From Candidatus Arcanibacter lacustris (lineage in GTDB: Bacteria; Pseudomonadota; Alphaproteobacteria; Rickettsiales; Arcanibacteraceae): a stretch of 36,172 bases of DNA. Shown in pieces: positions 25,836-34,330 of this stretch (positions are counted from its first letter, which is position 1; every line of letters begins with the position of its first letter). The stretch lies in the NCBI GenBank assembly GCA_000970895.1, contig JYHA01000029.1:1759-37930 (forward strand), written 5' to 3'. Under the pieces are notes generated by a model that was not told the origin of the DNA, ran no database searches, and was given only the letters and a program-made list of their open reading frames with translations. The position numbers and the translations under genes are program-made.

Positions 25836-26903
25836 ATGATAGAAGATCAAGGATTAAATAAAACATTAGAGCAAAAAATTGGCCAAATGATTATGGTTGG
25901 TTTTGATGGAACTAAAAGTGACGATGAGGAGGTGCAACTGATTCATCATTATATCAGTAATAATACATTGGGTAATGTTATTCTTTATGGTTATAATATT
26001 GAAAACCCCACTCAGTTAAAAAATTTAACTGCTTATTTACAGTCAGCTAATAATCATCTTACCATTGCTACTGATCAAGAAGGTGGAAAGGTACAAAGGC
26101 TATCTGCTGCTAAAGGTTTTACAAGCTATAAAAGCGCTAAAGAAATTGCCTCTAATAATGATATTGCTAATGCTCGGTTGATCTATAGTGAACTATCTCG
26201 TGAATTAAAAGATCATGGTATTAATTTAAATTTTGCACCAATAGTTGATCTTGATAGTGATGAAAGTGAAATTATTGGCGCTCTACAACGTAGCTTTTCA
26301 AAAGATCCAAGTGTGGTTGCTGGATATGCAGGCATTTGTATTGATAAACATAGAAAAAATCAGGTTTTAACTTGTGTTAAGCATTTTCCAGGTCATGGGC
26401 TGGTTACTGCTGATAGCCATAAGACTTTGCCAGATGCAACAGAAGTTGCTAACAAGTCTGAATTAGAGCCATATTATCAATTAATGGCTCAAAATAAAGT
26501 CGATATGATTATGACTGCTCATATTATGAATAAAAATTTGGATGACAAATATCCAGCGACTCTATCTTCTGTGATTCTAAAAAGATTGCTAAGAGATGTT
26601 GGTTATGATGGGGTGATAATTAGCGATGATTTGTTTATGAGCGCTATTGTACAAAATTATAGTTTTAAAGATTCGGTAATAATGTCGATTAATGCTGGAT
26701 GTGATATGTTGATATTTTCTAATAATAAGGCAGCATGTGAGATGGTGGAGAGTGCTCAGCGTAATATTAGTATCAATCTTGAGATTATCGAAATTGTGAA
26801 AAATGCAATTATTTCAGGCGAGATAAATATAGAGACGATTGATAAATCTTACGCAAGAATTATGAAGTTAAAAAAAGCCTATGAATTATCTTCTGTGTGC
26901 TAG
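25836..26903 (+). CDS. nagZ: Family 3 glycoside hydrolase, beta-N-acetylhexosaminidase NagZ
   Basis: Removes N-acetylglucosamine from muropeptides in peptidoglycan recycling. The NagZ signature is present: the KHFPGHG motif followed by DSH (general acid/base pair of this subfamily) at about residues 182-195, and the nucleophile aspartate in YDGVIISDDLFMSAI near residue 265. ATDQEGGKVQRL is the usual substrate-binding segment. The 355-residue length fits a single-domain bacterial NagZ, and there is no signal peptide, in line with cytosolic action. It suggests the organism makes or remodels peptidoglycan. Confidence 0.9.
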   Translation: MIEDQGLNKTLEQKIGQMIMVGFDGTKSDDEEVQLIHHYISNNTLGNVILYGYNIENPTQLKNLTAYLQSANNHLTIATDQEGGKVQRLSAAKGFTSYKSAKEIASNNDIANARLIYSELSRELKDHGINLNFAPIVDLDSDESEIIGALQRSFSKDPSVVAGYAGICIDKHRKNQVLTCVKHFPGHGLVTADSHKTLPDATEVANKSELEPYYQLMAQNKVDMIMTAHIMNKNLDDKYPATLSSVILKRLLRDVGYDGVIISDDLFMSAIVQNYSFKDSVIMSINAGCDMLIFSNNKAACEMVESAQRNISINLEIIEIVKNAIISGEINIETIDKSYARIMKLKKAYELSSVC

Positions 26904-26980
26904 ACAATAATATGTAATTGGGGTAAATTTGTAATATATGTTATTACGGGGTAAGATAATAATTAAATGGAGATCATTAG

Positions 26981-28483
26981 ATGGAAATTAAATTTAGTAA
27001 ATCAATAAAAAATAATTCAAGTGCCGTTATGGTTGCTCTTAGCGATAAGTTAAAGCTAACTCCTAACATTAATAAACTAGACAAGGCTTTAGGTGGCATG
27101 ATTTCATCAATGATGTCTGTTGAAACTTTTAAAGGTAGAAAAGAAGATCATATCCAATCATTAGCAGTAGCTAAAGATAAATCTACTACTATTTTAAGTT
27201 TAGTTGGCGTAGGCAAATCCAAAGAATTAGGTGGATTATCTGCTATTAAATTAGGTGGAAAGATCTATGCGATGCTAAAATCTTTAAAAGTAAAAGAAGC
27301 ATCTTTAGTGTTGGATGAAGCTATTCCTAATATGGCTGAAGTTGCCGCTAATATTGCTTATGGAGTTTTATTGCGTAGTTATAAATTTGAAAAATATAAA
27401 ACTAAAGATCATAAAGATAAGAAAGAAAAAATTAATTTTAGCAAATTAGAAATTGTCATAGATGAAGATGTGGATGCTAAAAAAATATTTGCCAAACTAG
27501 AAGCGATTGCCAAAGGTGTTTATTTTGCAAGAGATTTAGTGACTGAGCCACCAAATGTTTTATATCCAGAAACTTTTGCTGCAGAGGTTTTAAAGTTAGA
27601 AGAACTTGGAGTGAAGGTTGAGATTCTTGGTGAAAAAGAAATGCATAAACTTGGCATGGGTTCTTTACTTGGAGTAGGTCAAGGTAGTAAAAGAGAATCA
27701 AAATTAGCTATCATGCAATATAATGGTGCGCCTAAGGCTAAAAATAAACAACCTCTTGCTTTTATTGGTAAGGGTGTGACTTTTGATACTGGTGGTATTT
27801 CGCTAAAACCTGCTGGTGGTATGGAAGATATGAAGTATGATATGGCTGGTGCTGCTGCTGTTTCTGGTTTGATGAAGGCGCTTGCTGAGAGAAAAGCTAA
27901 GGTCAATGTGGTTGGTATTATTGGTCTAGTTGAAAATATGCCAGGTAGCAATGCACAACGCCCAAGTGATGTGGTTACCTCTATGTCTGGTCAGACTATT
28001 GAGGTGTTAAATACTGATGCAGAAGGAAGATTAGTTTTAGCTGATGCTCTATGGTATTGCCAGTTCAGATTTAAACCACAATTTATGATTAATCTTGCAA
28101 CTTTAACTGGTGCTATTGTGGTTACTTTCGGTTCGATTTATGGTGGTTTATTTTCTAATGATGATAAATTGTCAGATAAAATTCTCAAAGCTTCAAATCA
28201 GTCTGGGGAAAATTTATGGCGCCTACCTTTGAATGATATTTATGATAAGCAAATAAATTCTGATATTGCTGATATGCAAAATATCACTCATGAAAAAGGC
28301 GGCGGAAGTATCACTGCTGCTCAGTTCTTGAAACGTTTTGTTAATGATGTTCCTTGGGCTCATCTTGATATTGCTGGTATGGCTTGGACTAAAAAAGATC
28401 TAGAACATACGCCAAAAGGTGCAACTGGTTTTGGTGTGAGGCTATTAAACCAATTAATAGAAGATCATTTTGAGGAAAAATAA
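26981..28483 (+). CDS. pepA: Leucyl aminopeptidase, M17 family
   Basis: Cytosolic two-metal aminopeptidase that trims N-terminal residues from peptides. The M17 signature NTDAEGRLVLADAL is present with the metal and substrate region GKGVTFDTGGISLKPAGGMEDMKYDMAGA before it. The catalytic domain fills the C-terminal half and the variable N-terminal domain the first 165 residues. Length 500 residues is typical. GGAG precedes ATG 26981 at good spacing. A palindromic element starts directly at its stop codon, and holC follows, a pairing common in proteobacteria. Confidence 0.95.
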   Translation: MEIKFSKSIKNNSSAVMVALSDKLKLTPNINKLDKALGGMISSMMSVETFKGRKEDHIQSLAVAKDKSTTILSLVGVGKSKELGGLSAIKLGGKIYAMLKSLKVKEASLVLDEAIPNMAEVAANIAYGVLLRSYKFEKYKTKDHKDKKEKINFSKLEIVIDEDVDAKKIFAKLEAIAKGVYFARDLVTEPPNVLYPETFAAEVLKLEELGVKVEILGEKEMHKLGMGSLLGVGQGSKRESKLAIMQYNGAPKAKNKQPLAFIGKGVTFDTGGISLKPAGGMEDMKYDMAGAAAVSGLMKALAERKAKVNVVGIIGLVENMPGSNAQRPSDVVTSMSGQTIEVLNTDAEGRLVLADALWYCQFRFKPQFMINLATLTGAIVVTFGSIYGGLFSNDDKLSDKILKASNQSGENLWRLPLNDIYDKQINSDIADMQNITHEKGGGSITAAQFLKRFVNDVPWAHLDIAGMAWTKKDLEHTPKGATGFGVRLLNQLIEDHFEEK

Positions 28484-28617
28484 TATACTCAAAGTGAATC
28501 AAGTTCCGGGGTCGTCGATACACTCGGGTTCTGCGGTGCTCATGTACGAAGTTGTACACTTGTGTTCCTCGGGATCGATCGTTCTCCTACCCGGCTTCTT
28601 GATTCACTTTGAGTATA
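28484..28617. repeat. Long palindromic element, copy B
   Basis: Bases 28484-28503 (TATACTCAAAGTGAATCAAG) are exactly complementary to 28598-28617, a perfect 20-bp inverted repeat around a 94-base core that is much richer in G+C than its surroundings. CCGGGG and CCCGG just inside lengthen the stem imperfectly, and the core holds CATGTACGAAGTTGTACAC. It abuts the pepA stop codon and ends 34 bases before holC, so it will be transcribed as a large hairpin. No T-run follows. Confidence 0.85.
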
Positions 28618-28651
28618 AATACTTTACAGGAAGATTTAGTTTGAGGTATGT

Positions 28652-29098
28652 ATGACTGAAGTTATTTTTTATCATTTGTCAGCATCGACTATGGAAAAGG
28701 CAGCCCCTAGATTGCTTGAAAAAATAGTCGAAGCTGACAATAGAGCTATTCTTTATTTAGAAAATGATGAGCAGATTTCTAAATATAATGATTTACTATG
28801 GACATTTGGTTCTAGGAGTTTTTTAGCTCATGGTTGTGATAAAGATCCATTCCCACATCTCCAACCGATCTTTCTAACAAAAGATCAGTCAAATCCAAAT
28901 AATGCTAATATTGTAATTACACTATCTGGAATTGAAATTCCTCATATTAATGATTTTGCTAAATCTATCGATATATTTGATGGTAATGATAATGAACAAT
29001 TAGAGGCTGCTCGCGCTCGTTATAAAAAATACAAACAAAATGGCTTCTCCTTAACTTATTGGAAGCAGGATGAAGCAGGTAGCTGGCAGAAAGGTTGA
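28652..29098 (+). CDS. holC: DNA polymerase III chi subunit
   Basis: A 148-residue protein matching HolC, the clamp-loader accessory subunit that links polymerase III to single-strand binding protein. Family features: the N-terminal VIFYHLSAS strand, RLLEKIVEADNRAILYLENDEQ, the LWTFGSRSFLAHG segment and the late VITLSGIEIPH strand followed by FDGNDNEQLEAARARYKKYK. The ATG at 28652 follows GAGG. Position after pepA supports the call. Confidence 0.9.
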   Translation: MTEVIFYHLSASTMEKAAPRLLEKIVEADNRAILYLENDEQISKYNDLLWTFGSRSFLAHGCDKDPFPHLQPIFLTKDQSNPNNANIVITLSGIEIPHINDFAKSIDIFDGNDNEQLEAARARYKKYKQNGFSLTYWKQDEAGSWQKG

Positions 29099-29161
29099 GT
29101 TTGAAGATGGCTGTTCTCTACTTTGCCCATCAAATATTCTTATAAAAATATCCATATATCC

Positions 29162-29190
29162 CTTGAAAAATCACTCTATCATCCTTATCT
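29162..29190 (+). promoter_or_regulatory. Sigma-32-like heat-shock promoter of htpG
   Basis: CTTGAAA (29162-29168, inside CCCTTGAAA) and CCTTATCT (29183-29190) are 14 bases apart. The -35 box matches the E. coli sigma-32 consensus exactly and the -10 box matches CCCCATNT at all but two positions. The start would be about 37 bases before the htpG ATG, with Shine-Dalgarno GAGGAG between. Placement before a classical heat-shock gene makes it credible. Confidence 0.7.
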
Positions 29191-29234
29191 ACCTTAAGTG
29201 AGATAAAACCAAATAAATATAAGAGGAGATAAAA

Positions 29235-31094
29235 ATGACTAACAAAGAAACTATGAAGTTTGATGCAGAGATTGGCAAAGTATTACATCTGGTAATTCAT
29301 TCGCTATATACTAATAAAGACATATTCTTACGTGAATTAATTTCAAACGCATCTGATGCTTGCGATAAACTAAGATATTTAAGCATTGCAAATCCTGAAT
29401 TAACTACAGGGGATAGTGAATTTAAAATCACCATCTGGGTAGATGAGAAAAATTCAATTCTATATATCAAAGATAATGGTATAGGGATGAGTCGTGCTGA
29501 GCTTATTGAGAATTTAGGGACTATTGCTAAATCTGGTACGCAAAATTTCATCAGTCAATTAACGGGTGATAGTAAAAAAGATACGCAATTAATAGGACAG
29601 TTCGGGGTTGGTTTCTATTCAGGCTTTATGGTGGCTGATGAAATGACTGTTACAAGTAAAAAAGCAGGGGAGACTCAAGGGTATATTTGGAATTCAAAAG
29701 GTGAAGGTGAGTTTTCAATTGTAGAATCTGACGCGGCAGTAGAAAGAGGAACTACAATAGCGCTACATTTGAAAGATACAGCTCTAGATTATTTGGATAA
29801 ATTCCGCATACGTCATATAGTTAACACCTATTCTGAACATATTTCAATTCCGATATCATTCAAAGATGAGCAGGATAATATAGAAACTATCAATAAGGGT
29901 ACGGCTCTTTGGACTAAGTCAAAGTCAGAAGTAACAGAAGAGCAATATCAGGAATTTTATAAACAAATATCATTTTCTCCAGATAAGCCATTTTTAACTT
30001 TGCATAATCATAATGAAGGTATGGTTGAATATACTAACCTCTTATTTGTTCCTACTAATAAACCTTTTGATTTATTCCACCCTGATCGCAAAACCAGAGT
30101 GAAGCTATATGTTAAAAAAGTATTCATAGCAGAAGATGGGGTTGATCTAGTTCCTTCGTGGCTTAGATTCTTAAGAGGGGTTGTTGATTCTCAAGATCTA
30201 CCATTAAATATCTCTCGTGAGACTTTGCAACATAATAATGTGCTTGAAAAAATCAAAAAATCAATCATTAAGCGTGTTGTTTCTGAGCTAAAGAAAAAGC
30301 TTGAAAATGATCGTGAAGCTTATGATGGTTTCTGGAATAATTTTGGAGCAGCATTGAAAGAGGGCTTATGTGAAAATATGGAAAATAGAGAGAATCTATT
30401 TGAAATATGCTTATTTAAAAGCGCCATTACTGGAAAAATGATCACATTAGATGAATATGTCGCTAATATGAAAGAAGGTCAGACTGAGATCTTCTATTAT
30501 TTAAATGAAGAAGCAAGTGAAGTGGCAGCAAGCAATCCACAACTCGAAGGTTTCTTAAAAAAAGGCATGGATGTATTGTTATTCTCTGACAAGGTTGATG
30601 ATTTCTGGGTTAATGTTGAACATAAATATAAAGAAACTTCATTAAAATCAGTTACTCGTGCTGGTATTGAGCTTGAAAATAAAGAAGAAGAAACCCAAAG
30701 TGAGGAGACTAAAAAAGAGCAAGAGGATATTCTAGCTTATTTCCAAGAGGAACTAGGCTCTACTGTCAGGGAAGTAAAGAAATCTCATAAATTAGTTGAT
30801 AGTCCAGTTTGTTTAACTGTTGCAGAAGGTGCGATGGATATTAAAATGGAGAGATTTTTAATGGAGCAAAAACAATTAGCAAGTTCTTCTGCTAAAATTT
30901 TAGAGGTTAATCTAAAGCATCCAATTATTATCAATCTTGCATCTAAATTAAAAGCCAATAAAGATGATAGTGAATGTGGGGAGTTGGTAAGAATTCTATT
31001 TGATCAAGCTTGTATCATAGAGGGTGAGCCTATTAAAGATAGTAGTGCTTTTTCTAAGAGACTCAATAAGTTCCTAGAACTTGCCTCTGCTTGA
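29235..31094 (+). CDS. htpG: Molecular chaperone HtpG (Hsp90)
   Basis: Cytosolic ATP-dependent Hsp90 chaperone. The N-terminal GHKL ATPase motifs are clear: FLRELISNASDACDKLRY, IKDNGIGMSRAEL and IGQFGVGFYSGFM. The middle domain carries RGVVDSQDLPLNISRETLQ with the conserved catalytic-loop arginine, and an acidic linker (ENKEEETQSEETKKEQED) precedes the C-terminal dimerisation region. At 619 residues it is full length. A strong Shine-Dalgarno and a heat-shock-type promoter precede it, and bolA follows the stop after two bases, so bolA is probably cotranscribed under the same control. Confidence 0.97.
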   Translation: MTNKETMKFDAEIGKVLHLVIHSLYTNKDIFLRELISNASDACDKLRYLSIANPELTTGDSEFKITIWVDEKNSILYIKDNGIGMSRAELIENLGTIAKSGTQNFISQLTGDSKKDTQLIGQFGVGFYSGFMVADEMTVTSKKAGETQGYIWNSKGEGEFSIVESDAAVERGTTIALHLKDTALDYLDKFRIRHIVNTYSEHISIPISFKDEQDNIETINKGTALWTKSKSEVTEEQYQEFYKQISFSPDKPFLTLHNHNEGMVEYTNLLFVPTNKPFDLFHPDRKTRVKLYVKKVFIAEDGVDLVPSWLRFLRGVVDSQDLPLNISRETLQHNNVLEKIKKSIIKRVVSELKKKLENDREAYDGFWNNFGAALKEGLCENMENRENLFEICLFKSAITGKMITLDEYVANMKEGQTEIFYYLNEEASEVAASNPQLEGFLKKGMDVLLFSDKVDDFWVNVEHKYKETSLKSVTRAGIELENKEEETQSEETKKEQEDILAYFQEELGSTVREVKKSHKLVDSPVCLTVAEGAMDIKMERFLMEQKQLASSSAKILEVNLKHPIIINLASKLKANKDDSECGELVRILFDQACIIEGEPIKDSSAFSKRLNKFLELASA

Positions 31095-31096
31095 TA

Positions 31097-31363
31097 ATGA
31101 GTGTTGCAGATATTATCAGAGAAAAACTCGCATGCTTAAAGCCGGTAGTCTTAGAAATTATAGATGAAAGCTCTAAGCATGCAGGGCATAAGGGTCATAA
31201 TGGATCTGGTGAAAGCCATTTTAATGTAAGGATAGTTTCTGAGCAGTTTGTGGGTAAATCAATGGTTGTCCGTCATAAAATGATCTATAAATTATTAGAA
31301 GATGAGCTTAAGAGCCAGGTTCATGCGCTGGCTCTTAAGACTCTGACTTGTAATGAATTATGA
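31097..31363 (+). CDS. BolA family protein
   Basis: An 88-residue BolA/YrbA-type protein. The core HAGHKGHNGSGESHFNVRIVSEQFVGKS with the family histidines, followed by RHKMIYKLL and a C-terminal helix (SQVHALALKTL), is characteristic. BolA proteins work with monothiol glutaredoxins in iron-sulfur cluster handling and iron sensing. I chose ATG 31097, two bases after the htpG stop; a TTG at 31091 would overlap that stop. No glutaredoxin gene is nearby. Confidence 0.92.
   Translation: MSVADIIREKLACLKPVVLEIIDESSKHAGHKGHNGSGESHFNVRIVSEQFVGKSMVVRHKMIYKLLEDELKSQVHALALKTLTCNEL
31307..31339 (+). repeat. Perfect 12-bp inverted repeat in the bolA 3' end
   Basis: CTTAAGAGCCAG (31307-31318) is exactly complementary to CTGGCTCTTAAG (31328-31339) around a 9-base loop. 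It lies within the last codons of bolA, 24 bases before its stop codon. No T-run follows. In mRNA it could form a stable 3' stem that ends or protects the htpG-bolA transcript. Confidence 0.6.
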
Positions 31364-31377
31364 GATAAAATTACTAC

Positions 31378-31434
31378 TTGCAATAATTCTCGTAAAGATG
31401 TTATAATTGACAAATATAGTTAATTATCATTAAC
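31378..31434 (+). promoter_or_regulatory. Putative promoter with an operator-like palindrome
   Basis: TTGCAA (31378-31383) and a perfect TATAAT (31402-31407) are 18 bases apart. Just downstream, across the expected start point, GTTAAT (31419-31424) and ATTAAC (31429-31434) form an inverted repeat with a 4-base spacer, placed as a repressor operator would be. It resembles the CtrA motif TTAA-N7-TTAAC but has a 6-base spacer. It precedes the 31445 gene by 11 bases. Confidence 0.5.
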
Positions 31435-31444
31435 GAGAATTAAA

Positions 31445-31906
31445 ATGAATGATATTACAATGAATGAATACGCAAGAATAAATATGCCAAGGGTTGATAT
31501 TTTAAAAATACGTAAACTCCTGGAAAATAATTATAAAGTTGATCATGATCTGGCAGAAGGTATTGCAGAAGCTATAGATGTTGCACTAAAAGATCAGGAT
31601 TTGTCTAATGATTTTGCAAAACGCGAAGATATTCATGCGGTTGATCATAGGGTGGATAAAGTTATCGATCGAATAGATAATTTAGAAAAAGCCATAGATG
31701 CCAGGTTTGATGCTGTAGAGCAAAGGATAAATGCCAGATTTGAAATTACGGAGCATATGATTGAAAATTCTAGAAAGAGTGTGATTATATACATAGGTGC
31801 TATTGTTGGTGCTGGTTTTGCCTCAATGATTGGGATTTTACTAGTTGGGCTTGTCAAATATATGCCTGTCATTTCTAAAATAGTTGAAATGTTACCTAAA
31901 GACTGA
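31445..31906 (+). CDS. Small coiled-coil protein with a C-terminal membrane helix
   Basis: A 153-residue protein that I do not recognise with certainty. Residues about 60-110 (FAKREDIHAVDHRVDKVIDR then IDNLEKAIDARFDAVEQRIN) form a heptad-like coiled coil, a single membrane helix spans about 112-136 (VIIYIGAIVGAGFASMIGIL), and a short tail follows. This layout, coiled coil then one C-terminal helix, resembles the DUF1640/CCDC90-type proteins common in Rickettsiales. Such proteins probably oligomerise at the inner membrane. It is a single gene with its own apparent promoter and operator. ATG 31460 is an alternative start. Confidence 0.75.
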   Translation: MNDITMNEYARINMPRVDILKIRKLLENNYKVDHDLAEGIAEAIDVALKDQDLSNDFAKREDIHAVDHRVDKVIDRIDNLEKAIDARFDAVEQRINARFEITEHMIENSRKSVIIYIGAIVGAGFASMIGILLVGLVKYMPVISKIVEMLPKD

Positions 31907-31958
31907 TATCTTCTGCCATATTCTTGGCTATAAAATTTCTATAAGATGTAATTAAATA

Positions 31959-32675
31959 ATGCATAAATATTTCACACCATATTATTTTGCTAAAATAGCA
32001 GATGGGCTTATTGTATTTTTTGCGATAATGAGTCTGTCATTATTTGCAGTTGGTTTATATTGGGCTTTGGTTGTATCTCCCGCTGATTATCAACAAGGAG
32101 AAGCGGTGAGGATTATGTATATACATGTTCCTGCTGCTTGGATGTCTTTATTTATCTATAGTTTTATGGCTTCCTCGAGTGTTTCTTATCTGATTTGGCG
32201 CAGTAATTTTGCCGATATTATCGCTCGCAAATCTGCATTAATTGGTTGTAATTTTACTTTCATTACTTTGGTGACTGGCTCTATGTGGGGAAAGCCTATT
32301 TGGGGTGCTTGGTGGGTGTGGGATGCAAGACTCACCTCACTACTGATACTTTTCTTTTTTTATCTAGGCTATATTGCTATTGATCTATCTTCAAAAAACA
32401 GGGAAAAAACTGCCATATCACTGGCAATTTTAGCTATTATTGGTTTTGTTAATGTTCCTATAGTTAAATTCTCAGTTGATTTTTGGAATAGTCTACATCA
32501 GCCAGCAAGTATTATTAGATCAGGAGGATCTGCTATTGATCCTTCGATGTTAAAACCTTTGTTGGTGATGGCTTTGGCTTGCCTATTTTATTTTTTCTGG
32601 ATATTGTTTATTAGAGTAAAGTCTGAAATAATAAATCATAAAATTCAACGATTACAAAGCAAATATTTTTATTAA
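31959..32675 (+). CDS. ccmC: Haem exporter/cytochrome c maturation protein CcmC
   Basis: Inner-membrane protein that loads haem onto the periplasmic chaperone CcmE in system I cytochrome c maturation. Six hydrophobic segments are visible in 238 residues. The tryptophan-rich haem-handling signature WGKPIWGAWWVWDARLTS is intact, with the conserved histidines in MYIHVPAAWMS and NSLHQPASIIR. Length is typical. It works in the same pathway as ccmF at 23792. No Shine-Dalgarno is visible. Confidence 0.95.
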   Translation: MHKYFTPYYFAKIADGLIVFFAIMSLSLFAVGLYWALVVSPADYQQGEAVRIMYIHVPAAWMSLFIYSFMASSSVSYLIWRSNFADIIARKSALIGCNFTFITLVTGSMWGKPIWGAWWVWDARLTSLLILFFFYLGYIAIDLSSKNREKTAISLAILAIIGFVNVPIVKFSVDFWNSLHQPASIIRSGGSAIDPSMLKPLLVMALACLFYFFWILFIRVKSEIINHKIQRLQSKYFY

Positions 32676-32689
32676 GGGTTTTAAATTAA

Positions 32690-33013
32690 ATGACATATGT
32701 AGTAACAGAAGCATGTATTAAATGTAAATATACAGATTGCGTGGAGGTTTGTCCTGTAGATTGTTTTTACGAAGGTGAGAATATGCTGGTGATCAATCCT
32801 GATGAATGTATCGATTGTGGGGTTTGCGAGCCTGAATGCCCGATAGAGGCGATTAAATCGGATGCGGATGTAGATATTAATTGGCTGAAAATCAACAAAG
32901 AATATGCGGGTAAGTGGTCAAATATTTCTGTTAAAAAAGATCCATTACCGGATCATGAAAAATATAAAAATATGGAAGATAAATACGATAATTTCTTTTC
33001 AGAAAATGAATAG
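32690..33013 (+). CDS. fdxA: Seven-iron ferredoxin
   Basis: Small cytosolic electron carrier with one [3Fe-4S] and one [4Fe-4S] cluster. The cysteine pattern CIKCKYTDCVEVCPVDC followed by CIDCGVCEPECPIEAI, and the tail KKDPLPDHEKY, match the 7Fe ferredoxin I type of Azotobacter very closely. The 107-residue length agrees. Possible electron donor/acceptor for the reductase at 18886. AAGGG lies before the ATG. Its 3' end overlaps the next gene by 8 bp. Confidence 0.95.
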   Translation: MTYVVTEACIKCKYTDCVEVCPVDCFYEGENMLVINPDECIDCGVCEPECPIEAIKSDADVDINWLKINKEYAGKWSNISVKKDPLPDHEKYKNMEDKYDNFFSENE

Positions 33014-34325
33014 GGCTTTAATTCTATTACTAATAATTTTCCTACAGGCAAATCTCGCATTCGCCCAAAAAAACTTTTCTATTATTCGTGACGATGAGAT
33101 TGAATCGAGTATTGAAAAACTTATAGAGCCATTATTTAGGGCTGCCTCTATTAATCCTAGTAGCATGCGTGTGGTGATAGTAGATGATCCCACAATCAAC
33201 GCTTTTGTTGCTAATCAAACTATGGTTTTTATCCATAGTGGATTGCTTCTCAAATTCTATGATGATCCAGATATGGTAATGGGAGTGGTTGCTCATGAAC
33301 TTGGTCATATTTTAGGCGGGCATTTAGCTAAATTAGATACAAGATACAGGAATATTGCTACAAATTCTGTGGCATCTGCTGTGATACTCGGTGCTATTGG
33401 TCTTGCTATGTCTGCTCCAGAATTAGCAATGGCAGGCATTAGCGGTTCGATGCATATAGGTAAGCAATCTATGCTTAGTTATTCCAGACAACAGGAACAA
33501 TCTGCTGATAAAATTGCTGTAGAATTATTAGAAAAATCTAAAAATAGCCCCATAGGACTTAAAAAAACTATGGATTATTTTAGACAAGCAGATGCAAGTC
33601 TCTATGGAAAAATCAACCCATATTCAATCACTCATCCAATGCCTGCTGAACGTTTGCAATTTATTACCGGCTATATGGAAAAAACAAAATATCCACATAG
33701 TATGATACCCTCTAATATTAAAAATCAATATATAAGAGCAATGGTAAAGCTTAGTGCTTTTCTAGAGCCTACAAGGCCAATTTTATCTAGCAAATCCCAA
33801 GATGATTATATCTATGCTAAATCTATTATTAATTTTAGAACTAATCATAAGAATGAAGCGATAAAACTTATCGATCAATTGATTCATAAAGAACCAGAAA
33901 ATCCCTATTTTTATGAATTAAAATCACAAGTTCTTTTTGAGAATGGACTTGTTATTGAATCGTTAGAGCAATATCAAAAAGCATATTCACTAAGAGGATC
34001 AAATTTAATTTCATATGAATACGCATCTGCATTAATTGAAGCGGTGGATATGGGCAAGCTTACTAAGAGTAAATTAGATAAATCCATAGAACTACTCAAA
34101 AAAACTAATAAGCAAGGTGATATTCCTCTTGAAAATCTCGATCAATTAGCAAGAGCCTATGGTAAAAAAGGAAAAGTTGGTATGGCAAATTATTACCTAG
34201 CTAAAATGTATTTGTTACTAGGTGATGATAAAAAATCCACCAGATTTGCAAAAATCGCAAGTAAGCAACTACCAAAATCAGATCCATATTATTTAAAGTC
34301 TATGGATATGATTAAGGAAGATTAG
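33006..34325 (+). CDS. Secreted M48-family metallopeptidase with TPR-like repeats (BepA-like)
   Basis: A 440-residue periplasmic protein: signal peptide at 1-19 (RALILLLIIFLQANLAFAQ), then an M48 peptidase domain with the zinc motif HELGH in VVAHELGHILGGHLAK, the third ligand region SADKIAVELLEK, and a C-terminal helical part (about 250-440) with TPR-like pairs (YFYELKSQVLFENGLVIESL, LDQLARAYGKKGKVGMANYY). The layout matches BepA/YfgC, which supports assembly and quality control of outer-membrane proteins. I chose ATG 33006, which gives the signal peptide at the N-terminus; the frame is open further upstream in fdxA, but that is not a credible start. The 8-bp overlap with fdxA implies coupled translation. 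Confidence 0.9.
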   Translation: MNRALILLLIIFLQANLAFAQKNFSIIRDDEIESSIEKLIEPLFRAASINPSSMRVVIVDDPTINAFVANQTMVFIHSGLLLKFYDDPDMVMGVVAHELGHILGGHLAKLDTRYRNIATNSVASAVILGAIGLAMSAPELAMAGISGSMHIGKQSMLSYSRQQEQSADKIAVELLEKSKNSPIGLKKTMDYFRQADASLYGKINPYSITHPMPAERLQFITGYMEKTKYPHSMIPSNIKNQYIRAMVKLSAFLEPTRPILSSKSQDDYIYAKSIINFRTNHKNEAIKLIDQLIHKEPENPYFYELKSQVLFENGLVIESLEQYQKAYSLRGSNLISYEYASALIEAVDMGKLTKSKLDKSIELLKKTNKQGDIPLENLDQLARAYGKKGKVGMANYYLAKMYLLLGDDKKSTRFAKIASKQLPKSDPYYLKSMDMIKED

Positions 34326-34330
34326 CTACT

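Noticed and set aside
28470..28655. A 61-codon frame between pepA and holC.
   Set aside because: It runs through the long palindromic element and overlaps both neighbours; no ribosome-binding site.
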